Source: Flavobacteriales bacterium
Lineage (GTDB): Bacteria > Bacteroidota > Bacteroidia > UBA10329
Assembly (NCBI GenBank): GCA_020635535.1
Contig: JACJZP010000013.1
Location: 1-64,000 of the forward strand
DNA length: 64,000 nt
Direction of reading: 5' to 3'
Part shown: positions 34,655 through 43,608 of the stretch, piece after piece
Layout of the letters: the number at the start of each line of letters is the position of its first letter
How positions within the stretch are numbered: the stretch's first letter is position 1
Program-made: the position numbers and the translations under genes
The notes under the pieces: model-generated
Database searches by the model: none
The model's input: only the letters and a program-made list of their open reading frames with translations
What the model was told of the DNA's origin: nothing

Positions 34655-37600
34655 TTACCCCACCAACGGCCAATCCTTGTACTGACCTTCGGCCTGTTCG
34701 ATGACTTCTTTTAGGATTCTGTCCAGTTCGGAGAACGGGACTTTTCCTTTCAATTCCTTTTTAACGGCCAGACGGATGGCCGCTTTGGCGTTTCCTTTCT
34801 TGGTCCAGTCGAGTTCGAGGTTCTTTTTGAGGGAATCGACCACGCGATGCACCAAGTCTTGGATGGGGCCCTGCTCGTTGAGGATGCTGCAGTTGGCTGA
34901 TAGCAGGTCGTAGAAGGCCAGTTCATCTTCGGTAAGACCGAGCTGCTTGGTGCGGATGTCATCCTGCCTCAGTTCTTCAGCAAGTTCGAGCAGGTGTTTG
35001 ATGGCCGCTATGCTGTCCAGACTGTTCTGGTGGTATTTGCTCAGGGTTTTCTCCAACTCTGCTTTGAGGTTGGTCATGCGTTGGATGTTCTTACTCATGC
35101 GCACCTTTATCTCATCGTTGATGATGCGCCTCAGCAGTTCCACCTTGATGTTCTCCTCGCCCTTATCCTTCACCATGGCCTGAAAGCGGTCGTCCACAAT
35201 GGAGATATCTATCTCATCAAGGTCGTACATGGCAGCAAGGTCAACAATGGCGTTGGCCTCCAACGATTTGCTGATAAGGTCTTTGATGCGCTCATTCTCC
35301 TTGCGCGACCTTCCGGGTGGAAACTTGATTTTGCGCACCGTTTCTCGGATCCGCTGCACCACGGCCACATCTTCCTGAATCTCCCAGATGCGTGGGTCGG
35401 AGTTGGTCATGGCCACAAGGTCGGTTAGCTTGCGTTCTTCACGTAGAAAGTTCTCCGTGGTATTGTCGTTCACCATCAGGTCGTTGACCACCTTATTTGA
35501 CCACGACATTTTCTGTGCTGCTGTCATGGCAGTCAATTCCTCAATGGTAAAACCGCCCATCAGACTTTTTACGGTTGCCAACTGCTCCAAGCACAGTTCC
35601 ACGGCAGCATCAATATCAATGGTGGGTTTGCCTTGGCCTCCACCACCCGTGTATTTCTTAGTGGCTTTGGCAAGTAACCCTGAAATGCCGATGAAATCCA
35701 CCACCAGACCGTTGGGCTTGTCCTGAAACACGCGGTTTACGCGGGCAATGGCCTGCATCAGGTTGTGGCCTTTCATGATCTTGTCCACGTACATGGTATG
35801 CGCGCAGGGCGCATCGAAACCCGTAAGCCACATATCGCGCACAATCACCATTTTCAATGGGTCGTCCGGATTGCGGAAGCGTTTCTTGATGGCCTCCATG
35901 GCATCTTTGGTGCGCATGTGCGGATTCCATTCCTTGGGGTCTTTGCAGGGGTTGCTGGTCATAATGACAGCAATCTCCGGGCAGCCGTCCAACGCCATCA
36001 GTGCATCGTACATCTTTACGCAGTTTCTGCGGCTCATGCATACCACCATGGCCTTGCCATCGAGCGACTTGGTGCGCTCGGTGAAATGCTCCAGAATGTC
36101 CTTGGCCACGCGCTCCACACGGTCTTTTGCACCTGCGGCATCCTCTATGGCCGCCCATACGGCATTGGTGGCCGATTCTTCCGTTTCGGTCACTTCCTCC
36201 AGCTCTTCGGTGAACTCTGCCTTGATGTTGAGCGGCACCATCTTGGGCTCGTAATGGATGGGCACGGTAGCACCATCTTCCACGGCCTGTTTGATGTCGT
36301 AGGTATGGATGGTTGTTCCGAATACCTGTTGCGTATCGGCATCCTTGCTATCAACGGGTGTTCCTGTAAAGCCAATGAACGAAGCATTGGGCAATGCCCT
36401 GCGGATGTTCTGCGCAAAGCCACCATCCTTAAAGCCGTATTGGGTGCGGTGGGCTTCATCGGCCATCACAATGATGTTGTAACGCTCTGATAGCACAGGG
36501 TGCTCCACCTCTTTGCCTTCTTCCAATTCCTTCAATCGGAATTTCTCAATGGTGGTAAAGACCACGCCTCCACCATCGGTGCTGAGCAGGGCGCGCAGCT
36601 CGTCTGTGGATGTGGCGTGTTGCACATCGCCCACTAGGTCTTTGGCCAGTACGAAGTTGTCGTACAACTGCTCGTCAAGGTCGGAGCGGTCTACCTGAAT
36701 GACAATGGTGGGGTTCTTCAGTTCGGGGCGCTGGCGCAAGATGCCCGTAAGAATGGCCATGCTGATGCTCTTGCCGCTGCCCTGTGTGTGCCAGATAACG
36801 CCCAAGCGGCCATCGCCCTGCGGTTTGATGTTCTGCACGGCACTGATAACCGCCTTGTTGATGCCCCAGAACTGGTGGTACTTGGCGCCTTTCTTTATGA
36901 GTTTGCCGTTGTGGTCTTCATGAAAGATGAAGTGCTGCACGTAATTGAGCAGCGTTTCCTTGGGGAACAGCCCGTTGATGAGCGTTTCCAATTGCAGGTC
37001 CTTGTTTTGCTCGGTATCGTCTCCGTGCAGGCTCTTCCATGGTGCATACCACTCCATGCTGCTGCTGAACATGCCATGCAATGCCTCGCGGCCATCGCTT
37101 ACCACGCAGAGGGCGTTGTAATCGAACAACTGCGGAATATCGAGCACGTAATGCTCTATCTGCTGGTGGGCATTGTCGATGCCCACATTGGCATCGAAGG
37201 GGTTCTTGAACTCAAAGACCACCAGCGGCAGACCGTTGATGTAAATAAGCAGGTCGGTTCTGCGGGTGTTCTTGCCGATGATGGTCACCTCATCGGTACA
37301 CACAAAGGTGTTGTGCTGCGGTTGGGCGTAATTGATGGGGTACAGATGCTCGGCCTTCTCGTTGCCCTGTGCGTCTTTCCATGCTATGTCTATGCCCTGC
37401 GTGAGTTTGCGGTGGAACTCGCGGTTGCGGTGCTCCACATCCATGCCCTCGTGTTGGGTAAAGATGGCCATGGCCTCGTTAATGGCCGTGGGCGGCACGT
37501 GCGGGTACGTGCGCTGCAAATGGCTGCGAAGCTCTTCCTGCAACACCACCTTTTTAAGGTCTCTTTTGAGTGCATTGCCCTCTTGGTAGGTGTAGCCCAA

Positions 37601-37657
37601 TGCCTGCAACCACTCTATGGCGGCCTTTTGCACGGTATGTTCCAGCAGGGTGCTCAT
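34655..37657 (-). CDS. hsdR: Type I restriction enzyme, R subunit
   Basis: 1000 residues. N-terminal PD-(D/E)xK nuclease: D135 in TDLLIYINGLPL and E149-x-K151 in VFEFKNPF. Then superfamily 2 translocase motifs: TQGSGKS (291-297), DEAH (400-403), FTGTP and the C-terminal helicase motifs with DMWLTGFDAPCAHTMYVDK and QAIARVNRVFQ. A helical C-terminal region (about 760-1000) links to HsdM/HsdS. The complex translocates DNA and cuts non-methylated foreign DNA. It starts with ATGA overlap inside the end of hsdS and is visibly more G+C-rich than hsdS. Confidence 0.97.
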   Translation of the reverse strand: MSTLLEHTVQKAAIEWLQALGYTYQEGNALKRDLKKVVLQEELRSHLQRTYPHVPPTAINEAMAIFTQHEGMDVEHRNREFHRKLTQGIDIAWKDAQGNEKAEHLYPINYAQPQHNTFVCTDEVTIIGKNTRRTDLLIYINGLPLVVFEFKNPFDANVGIDNAHQQIEHYVLDIPQLFDYNALCVVSDGREALHGMFSSSMEWYAPWKSLHGDDTEQNKDLQLETLINGLFPKETLLNYVQHFIFHEDHNGKLIKKGAKYHQFWGINKAVISAVQNIKPQGDGRLGVIWHTQGSGKSISMAILTGILRQRPELKNPTIVIQVDRSDLDEQLYDNFVLAKDLVGDVQHATSTDELRALLSTDGGGVVFTTIEKFRLKELEEGKEVEHPVLSERYNIIVMADEAHRTQYGFKDGGFAQNIRRALPNASFIGFTGTPVDSKDADTQQVFGTTIHTYDIKQAVEDGATVPIHYEPKMVPLNIKAEFTEELEEVTETEESATNAVWAAIEDAAGAKDRVERVAKDILEHFTERTKSLDGKAMVVCMSRRNCVKMYDALMALDGCPEIAVIMTSNPCKDPKEWNPHMRTKDAMEAIKKRFRNPDDPLKMVIVRDMWLTGFDAPCAHTMYVDKIMKGHNLMQAIARVNRVFQDKPNGLVVDFIGISGLLAKATKKYTGGGGQGKPTIDIDAAVELCLEQLATVKSLMGGFTIEELTAMTAAQKMSWSNKVVNDLMVNDNTTENFLREERKLTDLVAMTNSDPRIWEIQEDVAVVQRIRETVRKIKFPPGRSRKENERIKDLISKSLEANAIVDLAAMYDLDEIDISIVDDRFQAMVKDKGEENIKVELLRRIINDEIKVRMSKNIQRMTNLKAELEKTLSKYHQNSLDSIAAIKHLLELAEELRQDDIRTKQLGLTEDELAFYDLLSANCSILNEQGPIQDLVHRVVDSLKKNLELDWTKKGNAKAAIRLAVKKELKGKVPFSELDRILKEVIEQAEGQYKDWPLVG

Positions 37658-38940
37658 AGGGCGTTGGCCACGGTTTGCTCCGCATCTTTTACACGTACCT
37701 CGCCACTGATGAGTTTGGGGAGAAGCGTGTCGCGGAGTTTTGATAGGGCTTTATTCTCTGAGAGATTTGAGTAAGTCTTCTGTAAAACAGGATATACCTG
37801 AGTGTTCAAAGCGCTAAGTTGTTCCTTAGGCGGAACTGGGATAGCAAACTCATAAATGCGAGACGGAGAAGTATGCGAAACTGTTGAGCCTGTTTTCGAA
37901 CCTCTGATGTATTCTCGAAAATCGTGTGAGTTGGCAATCAGGTACATTATCTCGTTTGTCAAGTACGACTGTTGTTGAACCAGGCCGAGGCGCTGATTGT
38001 GTAAATAGTGGAAGTCCTCGTCAGGTATAATTGCTGGAGCACCAAGAATTGCGCAGTCTTGTGTTAAATCCGTTAGAGCAAGAATCAGATCACCTTGGTT
38101 AAGAATGTACTCTTCAGGAAAATCTCCAGAGTAGAATTTCTGTTTTCCCCAATTGAATTTTATTCCGCCTGATGCTTCGAAGTTACCTGGGGTAAGAAGA
38201 AGCTCCTTTCGTTCTTCCTGAGTGAACTGTTTTCCTTTAAAGGCAAACCCATGCTTTATATGAATAAGTTCACCAAGCTTTTTAACCTCCCACCCCTTGG
38301 GAATGCTGCCCAACTCGGAGTCGATGAACTCTTGGTGTTGGAAGGGGCCGAAATCGACAAACCAATGCTTGTAGAGGGCCATGGCCATTTCCTCCAAGGT
38401 GAAGTTCATGGCCAGGTTGTTCTCGATCTTGTCGTCTATGGCCGAGAGAATGGAGGCAATGGCTTTTTGTTCAGGGAGGGGTGGAACGGGAACATCAATA
38501 TCCTGAATACTGTACAGAGGTAACTTCGGCTGAGTTGAACTAACAACCCCCTTGGCCATTTCATGCTGGCCTTCTGATGACGTTAAAAAGTAGAAAAGAT
38601 ACTTTGGGTCGAGATTCGACAAATCAGTAATCTTATTGCAATTCTCCGTCAGATTAGATCCGTCTAAATCCGAGTTGACAAAAGCCACATTGCCGATTGT
38701 ACCAACAACTGAAACAATAACATCTTCTGTGTTGACTATATATCTGGAAATTTTTGGAAATACTTCTTCAGGCACATAAAGCAGTGCAGACTTATCAATT
38801 GTACGAGTTCCCATATCTCGCACTCTGATATACGGATGGTTGGTTTTGAACCCGACCAAATCCGTGCCCTTTGGCATTCGCTTTCCACCTTTGATAGAAG
38901 CAACTTCACCGAGCTTACATGTCTTCCAGTTTTGGGGCAT
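37654..38940 (-). CDS. hsdS: Type I restriction-modification specificity subunit
   Basis: 428 residues with two target-recognition domains: WKTCKLGEVASIKGGKRM at the start of TRD1, then VPPLPEQKAIASILSAIDDKIE (conserved helical spacer), GSIPKGWEVKKLGELIHIKHG opening TRD2 and VPPKEQLSALNTQVYPVLQK near the end. The two TRDs bind the two halves of the bipartite recognition site, which cannot be inferred. Starts 4 bases after the AAA-TOPRIM gene ends, and overlaps hsdR by 4 bases. Confidence 0.95.
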   Translation of the reverse strand: MPQNWKTCKLGEVASIKGGKRMPKGTDLVGFKTNHPYIRVRDMGTRTIDKSALLYVPEEVFPKISRYIVNTEDVIVSVVGTIGNVAFVNSDLDGSNLTENCNKITDLSNLDPKYLFYFLTSSEGQHEMAKGVVSSTQPKLPLYSIQDIDVPVPPLPEQKAIASILSAIDDKIENNLAMNFTLEEMAMALYKHWFVDFGPFQHQEFIDSELGSIPKGWEVKKLGELIHIKHGFAFKGKQFTQEERKELLLTPGNFEASGGIKFNWGKQKFYSGDFPEEYILNQGDLILALTDLTQDCAILGAPAIIPDEDFHYLHNQRLGLVQQQSYLTNEIMYLIANSHDFREYIRGSKTGSTVSHTSPSRIYEFAIPVPPKEQLSALNTQVYPVLQKTYSNLSENKALSKLRDTLLPKLISGEVRVKDAEQTVANAL

Positions 38941-38944
38941 TAGC

Positions 38945-40798
38945 TTACACTATGGTCAAATCATAAACTGAGTTTAGTAAATCCTTGTGCGCTTGAAACA
39001 CCAGGCCATGTATAGGTATCATATTGGTATAGTCATTCACCAATTTCCCTGAGATGAATTCATCTGAGTCATCTGTAGTGACGGGAACGATCTCAATACC
39101 TAAATGAGCCTCCAAAGCCTTCACGTATTTGCGAATATGCCACTTGTTCATAATGTATTTCAGTGTATCTCTGTTCGCTGTTGCATCGAGTAGCATTTGG
39201 TTGTAAAGTGTGCCACTCATTTCCGGTCGATTGCGCTTTTGACTTTCAAATTTCACTTCCAGCTGTTGATATTCAGCTGACCCTATGTCACGTAGGTCCG
39301 AAAGCAAACCATCAAAGTAGTTCTCAGAAAATGTCCTTATATCAGCAACTGGCCTAGTTGATTTAAAAGCCAAGTAATCATATAGCACGTTCAAATCACT
39401 AAAAAGAGTGGATTCCAAGCAATATCCATCATGAGAGATCGCCTTTGACCCTGCACCAAGTCTTCCTACCAAATTGATGTTTAATTGATTGTTGTCGGTC
39501 ACTTTGGTGAAGTCCTTGTCTGTAATTACCATGTAAGACTTATCCCGAAACAGTTGTGAAAGTGTTCTTTTGTTGTTATCAATCTTGGTTACCAGATTAT
39601 CCTTTCCCCGAATCTGGAAGTACTGACAAATCGATGGGGAAGAGCCAGTTGGTATGAGGTTAGCCTCTTCATACTTTTTTAAGAACAACTCAATATTCTC
39701 TTTGTCATCAGTTCCTTCGACAAATACAACTTTACTAGAATGATTGAGTTTTTCTAAAGCAATAATCGGGTTACCGAAGTCTCTTTTGATTAAATCAAAA
39801 TCGCCTAACGGTCTCAATTCACCAATAGATTTCGCATCGGAATTCAAATAAAAGAGTTCACCATTCTGTACTTCACTTACAAAAATGTCGTTGTGGGAAA
39901 TAATGAAGGTTTGATTATCTGTTAGCTCCTTTATTTTACCAATGAGGCGTTTTTGTAAAGCCGCATGTATGTGACTGTCCGGTTCATCGATTAATAGGAT
40001 GTTCAATTCCGCAGCTAAGTAGTTAATGGTGGCAAAGATCTCAGTTACCTGAACCACCCCACTGCCCTGCATATACAATTCTCTTCCCCGACCTGTACCG
40101 TTTATCCTTAAATCTATGTGTTCATCAGTTTCCCTTCTGGACCTATTCGCCACCTGAAACTCGATAGTTTTGTTGAGTACATGCGAGACTTGTTCGTTAA
40201 GAACGACAATATTTTGATGTTTCATGATTTTATTCCTCAAGACCTCTTGGGACTTGCCTCGCATCATCTTTTTGTCGACTTGTCCCTTATTCATGAAAGG
40301 TTCCTGCGCTAAAACACTAGCGACAGGGCTGGTCTGATAAAGGAATATCGCGTTGTCTAAGCGAATACCATGATGTTGCATGCGTCTGGCAAAATCCTGA
40401 AACGGTGGATTTCGACTTTTGAGTATTCGATAGTAGGCATTTGAAATTCGTTGTGGCCGGTTAATCCTAAACACCAGCTCAAATTCATCCCCATCTTTAC
40501 AAAGCGTCAACCCAATCTGGCATTCATTCGGAGCTTCTCTGAATAAGTCTAAATCATCGTTTAAACGTAGAAAGTTCAAGTCTTTGTAGGCCATGTATAA
40601 GTTGTTCCCCGCATAGAACTGCCTTCTGTTTTGCTGTATGTAAAGGTGATAACACCGATGCCATAGCTGTAGCGCCTCAAATACGGTGGTTTTTCCTTGA
40701 CTATTCTCACCAATAATGACATTGAAGTTTTCATTTGGATAGATTTCAAGTTTGCGTATGCACTTGAAGTTTTCAATCAGAATCTTTGAAATATGCAT
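38945..40798 (-). CDS. AAA ATPase fused to TOPRIM domain (OLD/PARIS-like)
   Basis: 617 residues. N-terminal SMC/ABC-type ATPase: ISKILIENFKCIRKLEIYP, Walker A GENSQGKT (30-37), signature region LYMQGSGVVQVTE (about 241-253), Walker B and D-loop ILLIDEPDSHIH (267-278), switch His in FIISHND. From about residue 355 a TOPRIM-like domain: E361 in VVFVEGTDD, D427 and D429 in VITDKDF, and a later acidic Glu (E462 in CLESTL). This is the OLD/GajA layout, and the second half also resembles DUF4435 (AriB). It lies inside the hsd operon and is probably an accessory defence effector; no GajB-like helicase or other partner is near. Confidence 0.8.
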   Translation of the reverse strand: MHISKILIENFKCIRKLEIYPNENFNVIIGENSQGKTTVFEALQLWHRCYHLYIQQNRRQFYAGNNLYMAYKDLNFLRLNDDLDLFREAPNECQIGLTLCKDGDEFELVFRINRPQRISNAYYRILKSRNPPFQDFARRMQHHGIRLDNAIFLYQTSPVASVLAQEPFMNKGQVDKKMMRGKSQEVLRNKIMKHQNIVVLNEQVSHVLNKTIEFQVANRSRRETDEHIDLRINGTGRGRELYMQGSGVVQVTEIFATINYLAAELNILLIDEPDSHIHAALQKRLIGKIKELTDNQTFIISHNDIFVSEVQNGELFYLNSDAKSIGELRPLGDFDLIKRDFGNPIIALEKLNHSSKVVFVEGTDDKENIELFLKKYEEANLIPTGSSPSICQYFQIRGKDNLVTKIDNNKRTLSQLFRDKSYMVITDKDFTKVTDNNQLNINLVGRLGAGSKAISHDGYCLESTLFSDLNVLYDYLAFKSTRPVADIRTFSENYFDGLLSDLRDIGSAEYQQLEVKFESQKRNRPEMSGTLYNQMLLDATANRDTLKYIMNKWHIRKYVKALEAHLGIEIVPVTTDDSDEFISGKLVNDYTNMIPIHGLVFQAHKDLLNSVYDLTIV

Positions 40799-40843
40799 GT
40801 AATTAGGGGTTGGTTCAATTTTGAATCTTATAACCTGAGAAGT

Positions 40844-40920
40844 TTATGTTCTCTCAAAATTTTCAAGTATCCGTTTCTTCAATTCATCCCCTTTTTCAAA
40901 CTGCTGGGTAAGGGTGGCTT
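40844..40920 (-). pseudogene. Relic copy of the hsdM 3' end
   Basis: On the complement, codons reading KATLTQQFEKGDELKKRI and LENFERT then a stop match the real HsdM C-terminus (KATLTQQFEKGEELKRQI, LANFEKL) with a few substitutions. The DNA match is close over about 75 bases (compare 41905-41981). It lies at the end of rhuM, whose last codons (SHPYPAV) are this sequence in another frame. Confidence 0.9.
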
Positions 40921-41888
40921 TGGCTCAAAAGGTTCACGGTTACTTTTATCATCATGTCTTTGTCGGCTGGGTTGCTCTGTGCGATCATCAGCGTAAGCGC
41001 AACAAGTGTGTTGTCATCAATAAGTCTTTGCCCATGACCATCGTACAGCAGGCCATTGCGTTCTAAGAACCAGACAAAAATGAATGCTGCAATGCGTTTG
41101 TTGCCATCCGTAAACGAATGGTTTTTGACAACGAAGTAGAGTAGGTTTGCGGCTTTCTCTTCTGTTGTAGGGTAGAGGTCTTTGCCTCCGAAGGTCTGGT
41201 AAATGGTGTCTAGAGAGCTTTTGAACGAGCTATCTTTTTCTTGGCCGAAAAGGCCTTTAAACTGTGTTTGCTTACCCAATTCCTGTATGGCTATTTTTGC
41301 TTCGGCATAGTCGATTCTCACTACTTCTTCGTTACCCTTTTCGGGCAATTTTAGGCGTTGGTGGTCGTAGTCGTCCAACAGGTCCAATGCTGTGGCGTAG
41401 GCGGTAATAACCTTAATTAGCCCTTGCGATTCGTCTGGTTCTAGCGTGTAAGAAGAAATTACCTTGCCTTGCAATTGAGCCAACTTCTTGAATTCCTGTA
41501 GTTGTTGCTGGCTCTCCTGTAGGCGCTTTTCGTTAACCGCATAACCCTTTAGCAGATAATCTCTGAGTACGTTGTTTGACCAAATTCTGAACTGTGTGCC
41601 CCTTTGTGATTTTACGCGATACCCTACTGATATAATGACATCCAGATTGTAGCTCTTTGTTCTATATTTTTTGCCATCGGAGGCAGTTATCAAGGATTCC
41701 TTGACAACTGAACCAGCATTCAATTCACCTTCTCTGAAACAGTTGTTTATGTGCAAGCTGATGTTCTGTTTGGTCTGTTCAAAAAGCTCAGCCATTTGGT
41801 TTTGGGTGAGCCAAACGGTTTCGCCATCAAACTGAACCCGAACCTCTACCGAATCATCAGGCGTGTTGTATATGATCACTTCTTCCAT
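40896..41888 (-). CDS. RhuM-Fic fusion protein
   Basis: 330 residues. Residues 1-140 are a RhuM-type N-terminal domain: VQFDGETVWLTQNQMAELFEQTKQNISLHINN, then VVKESLITASDGKKYRTKSYNLDVIISVGYRVKSQRGTQFRIW. Residues about 150-330 are Fic/Doc-like with the intact active-site motif HSFTDGNKR (257-265) in VVKNHSFTDGNKRIAAFIF. Fic proteins transfer AMP or other groups to proteins; Doc-type members act as toxins. Such RhuM-Fic fusions are frequent beside type I restriction genes. Here it sits between hsdM (16-base gap) and the ATPase gene, and its 3' end runs into a relic of hsdM. Confidence 0.9.
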   Translation of the reverse strand: MEEVIIYNTPDDSVEVRVQFDGETVWLTQNQMAELFEQTKQNISLHINNCFREGELNAGSVVKESLITASDGKKYRTKSYNLDVIISVGYRVKSQRGTQFRIWSNNVLRDYLLKGYAVNEKRLQESQQQLQEFKKLAQLQGKVISSYTLEPDESQGLIKVITAYATALDLLDDYDHQRLKLPEKGNEEVVRIDYAEAKIAIQELGKQTQFKGLFGQEKDSSFKSSLDTIYQTFGGKDLYPTTEEKAANLLYFVVKNHSFTDGNKRIAAFIFVWFLERNGLLYDGHGQRLIDDNTLVALTLMIAQSNPADKDMMIKVTVNLLSQSHPYPAV

Positions 41889-41904
41889 CCGATCGTTTGT
41901 CGCA

Positions 41905-43524
41905 CTATAACTTTTCGAAATTAGCCAGTATCTGTCTCTTCAATTCCTCCCCTTTTTCAAACTGCTGGGTAAGGGTGGCTTTGAGGGTTTCCATTTTTTC
42001 TTCAAATGGAATGCCGTCATCCTCTTCGGCTTCGGTGCCCACGTAGATGCCCGGGGTCAGTTTGTAGTCCTGTGCCTGCACTTCTTGCAGGGTGGCGGAG
42101 CGGCAGAAGCCGTCTTGGTCTGTATAAGGTTGAGATTGCCCCCCTGACGTTTCGAGAGCCTCAACGTCCGCTTCAGGGCTCGTGCGCCATGCGTGATAGG
42201 TGTCGGCAATGCGGGCAATGTCGGTATCGGTAAATACGCGCAGCTTGCGGCTGGCCATGGTGCCCATTTTGCTGGCATCAATAAAGAGTATCTCATCCAT
42301 ACGCTGGCGGTGGGTGCCATCCTTGCCATCGCGGTTCTTGCTCAGTATAAAGAGGCAAGCGGGGATGCCTGTGGTAAGGAAGAGCTTATCGGGCAGGCGC
42401 ACAATGGCATCTATCATACCGTTATCTACCATGTGCTGACGCACGGCCTTCTCGCCACTGCTGTTGGAGGTCATGGCGCCATTGGCCATTACGATGCCTG
42501 CGGTGCCTGTATCACTGAGGTGGTGCCAGAAGGTCTGCATCCACATGTAGTTGGCGTTGCCATCGGTGGTAAAGGTTTCGCGCGGGCCAAAGAGGCGCGG
42601 GTCGTTCTCGGGCAGGTCTTCGGGGTGCCAGCCACTTACATTGAAGGGTGGGTTGGCTATCACGTAGTCGGCCTTCAGGTCGGGGAACTTGTCATCAAGC
42701 AAAGAGTTGCCCAGTTTGATGTCGAAACTAAGGTTGCGCAACATGAGGTTCATGAGGCACAGGCGCAGGGTCTGCGCGGTGCGCTCCTGCCCGTAAATAG
42801 AGATGTTGCTTTTGCTGCCGCCATGCTCGTTGATGAACTTGAGGCTTTGCACAAACATGCCCCCGCTACCACAGGCCGGGTCGAAAATGCGGCCTTCGTA
42901 AGGCTCCAGCATTTCTACCAACAGGCGCACAATGCTGCCCGGGGTGAAGAACTGCCCTGCACCGCTGCCTTCGGCCATGGCAAATTTGCCGATGTAGTAT
43001 TCGTAAATGCGGCCAAGGATGTCGCTTTCGGGGTTCTCCTTCTCCGAGAACTTGGGGTGGCTGAGCAGGTTGATGATGCCAGCGGTCTGCTTGGCTGAAA
43101 GTTCGCTCTTGACAAAAATCCTTGGTAGCAGGTTCTGCAACTGCGGGTTGTATTCGGTAAGCAGTCCTTGGAGCATGTCGAAGGCATCATCCACCAATAC
43201 CTTGATGTTGTCCTGCTCGGCATTGTCCTTCAGGTATTGCCATGACGCCTTTTCGGGTATGACGAACGCATTCTTAGCGCGGTACTCGTCTGCGTCTTCC
43301 AACACGTAGTTTATCTCATCGGTATCGATGGTGTAGCGGTCAGACTTCGGGTCGTTGAGCTGCGCTTGCAGTTCTTCCTTCACCACATCGTGGCGTTCGC
43401 TGAGGTGCTTGAGGAACACCAGCGGCAGGATGTAGTTTTTGTAGTTGTTCTCCGATACGGCACCGCGCAACTCATTGGCGGCATCCCAGAGTTCTTTTTC
43501 AAAGTTGATGTCTGCTTTGGGCAT
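41905..43524 (-). CDS. hsdM: Type I restriction-modification methylase subunit
   Basis: 539 residues. Helical N-terminal domain (1-150), then an N6-adenine methyltransferase with DPACGSGG (215-222) for AdoMet and NPPF (291-294) as catalytic motif IV. GQFFTPGSIVRLLVEML precedes it. The C-terminal helices (TLTQQFEKGEELKRQ) are the part duplicated at 40844-40920. It is the first gene of the restriction operon on this strand and starts 85 bases after the DUF6371-like gene. Strongly G+C-rich compared with rhuM next to it. Confidence 0.97.
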   Translation of the reverse strand: MPKADINFEKELWDAANELRGAVSENNYKNYILPLVFLKHLSERHDVVKEELQAQLNDPKSDRYTIDTDEINYVLEDADEYRAKNAFVIPEKASWQYLKDNAEQDNIKVLVDDAFDMLQGLLTEYNPQLQNLLPRIFVKSELSAKQTAGIINLLSHPKFSEKENPESDILGRIYEYYIGKFAMAEGSGAGQFFTPGSIVRLLVEMLEPYEGRIFDPACGSGGMFVQSLKFINEHGGSKSNISIYGQERTAQTLRLCLMNLMLRNLSFDIKLGNSLLDDKFPDLKADYVIANPPFNVSGWHPEDLPENDPRLFGPRETFTTDGNANYMWMQTFWHHLSDTGTAGIVMANGAMTSNSSGEKAVRQHMVDNGMIDAIVRLPDKLFLTTGIPACLFILSKNRDGKDGTHRQRMDEILFIDASKMGTMASRKLRVFTDTDIARIADTYHAWRTSPEADVEALETSGGQSQPYTDQDGFCRSATLQEVQAQDYKLTPGIYVGTEAEEDDGIPFEEKMETLKATLTQQFEKGEELKRQILANFEKL

Positions 43525-43577
43525 TTGTCACAATTGGAAAGACCAATGTAACCCGTTTTTGACAACGCGCAAACCAA

Positions 43578-43586
43578 TTGTTACAA
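43578..43586. promoter_or_regulatory. TTGTTACAA site upstream of hsdM
   Basis: Near-palindromic TTGTTACAA with a further TTGTCACAA at 43526-43534, both between hsdM and the DUF6371-like gene. They resemble the operator candidate at 34034-34050 in front of the RHH-like gene. Probable regulatory sites for the restriction operon. Confidence 0.4.
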
Positions 43587-43608
43587 TTGTTGCAGGTTCA
43601 AGCTGCTG

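Noticed and set aside
36788..37774. Open frame of 328 codons on the plus strand
   Set aside because: Antisense of hsdR with the composition expected of a shadow frame in a G+C-rich gene; no family pattern.
38945..40798. Gabija defence system (GajA)
   Set aside because: The domain layout fits GajA, but no UvrD-like GajB helicase gene lies on either side, so the two-gene system is not present.
42193..43098. Open frame of 301 codons on the plus strand
   Set aside because: Antisense of hsdM; Ala/Gly/His-rich low-quality sequence and no family pattern.
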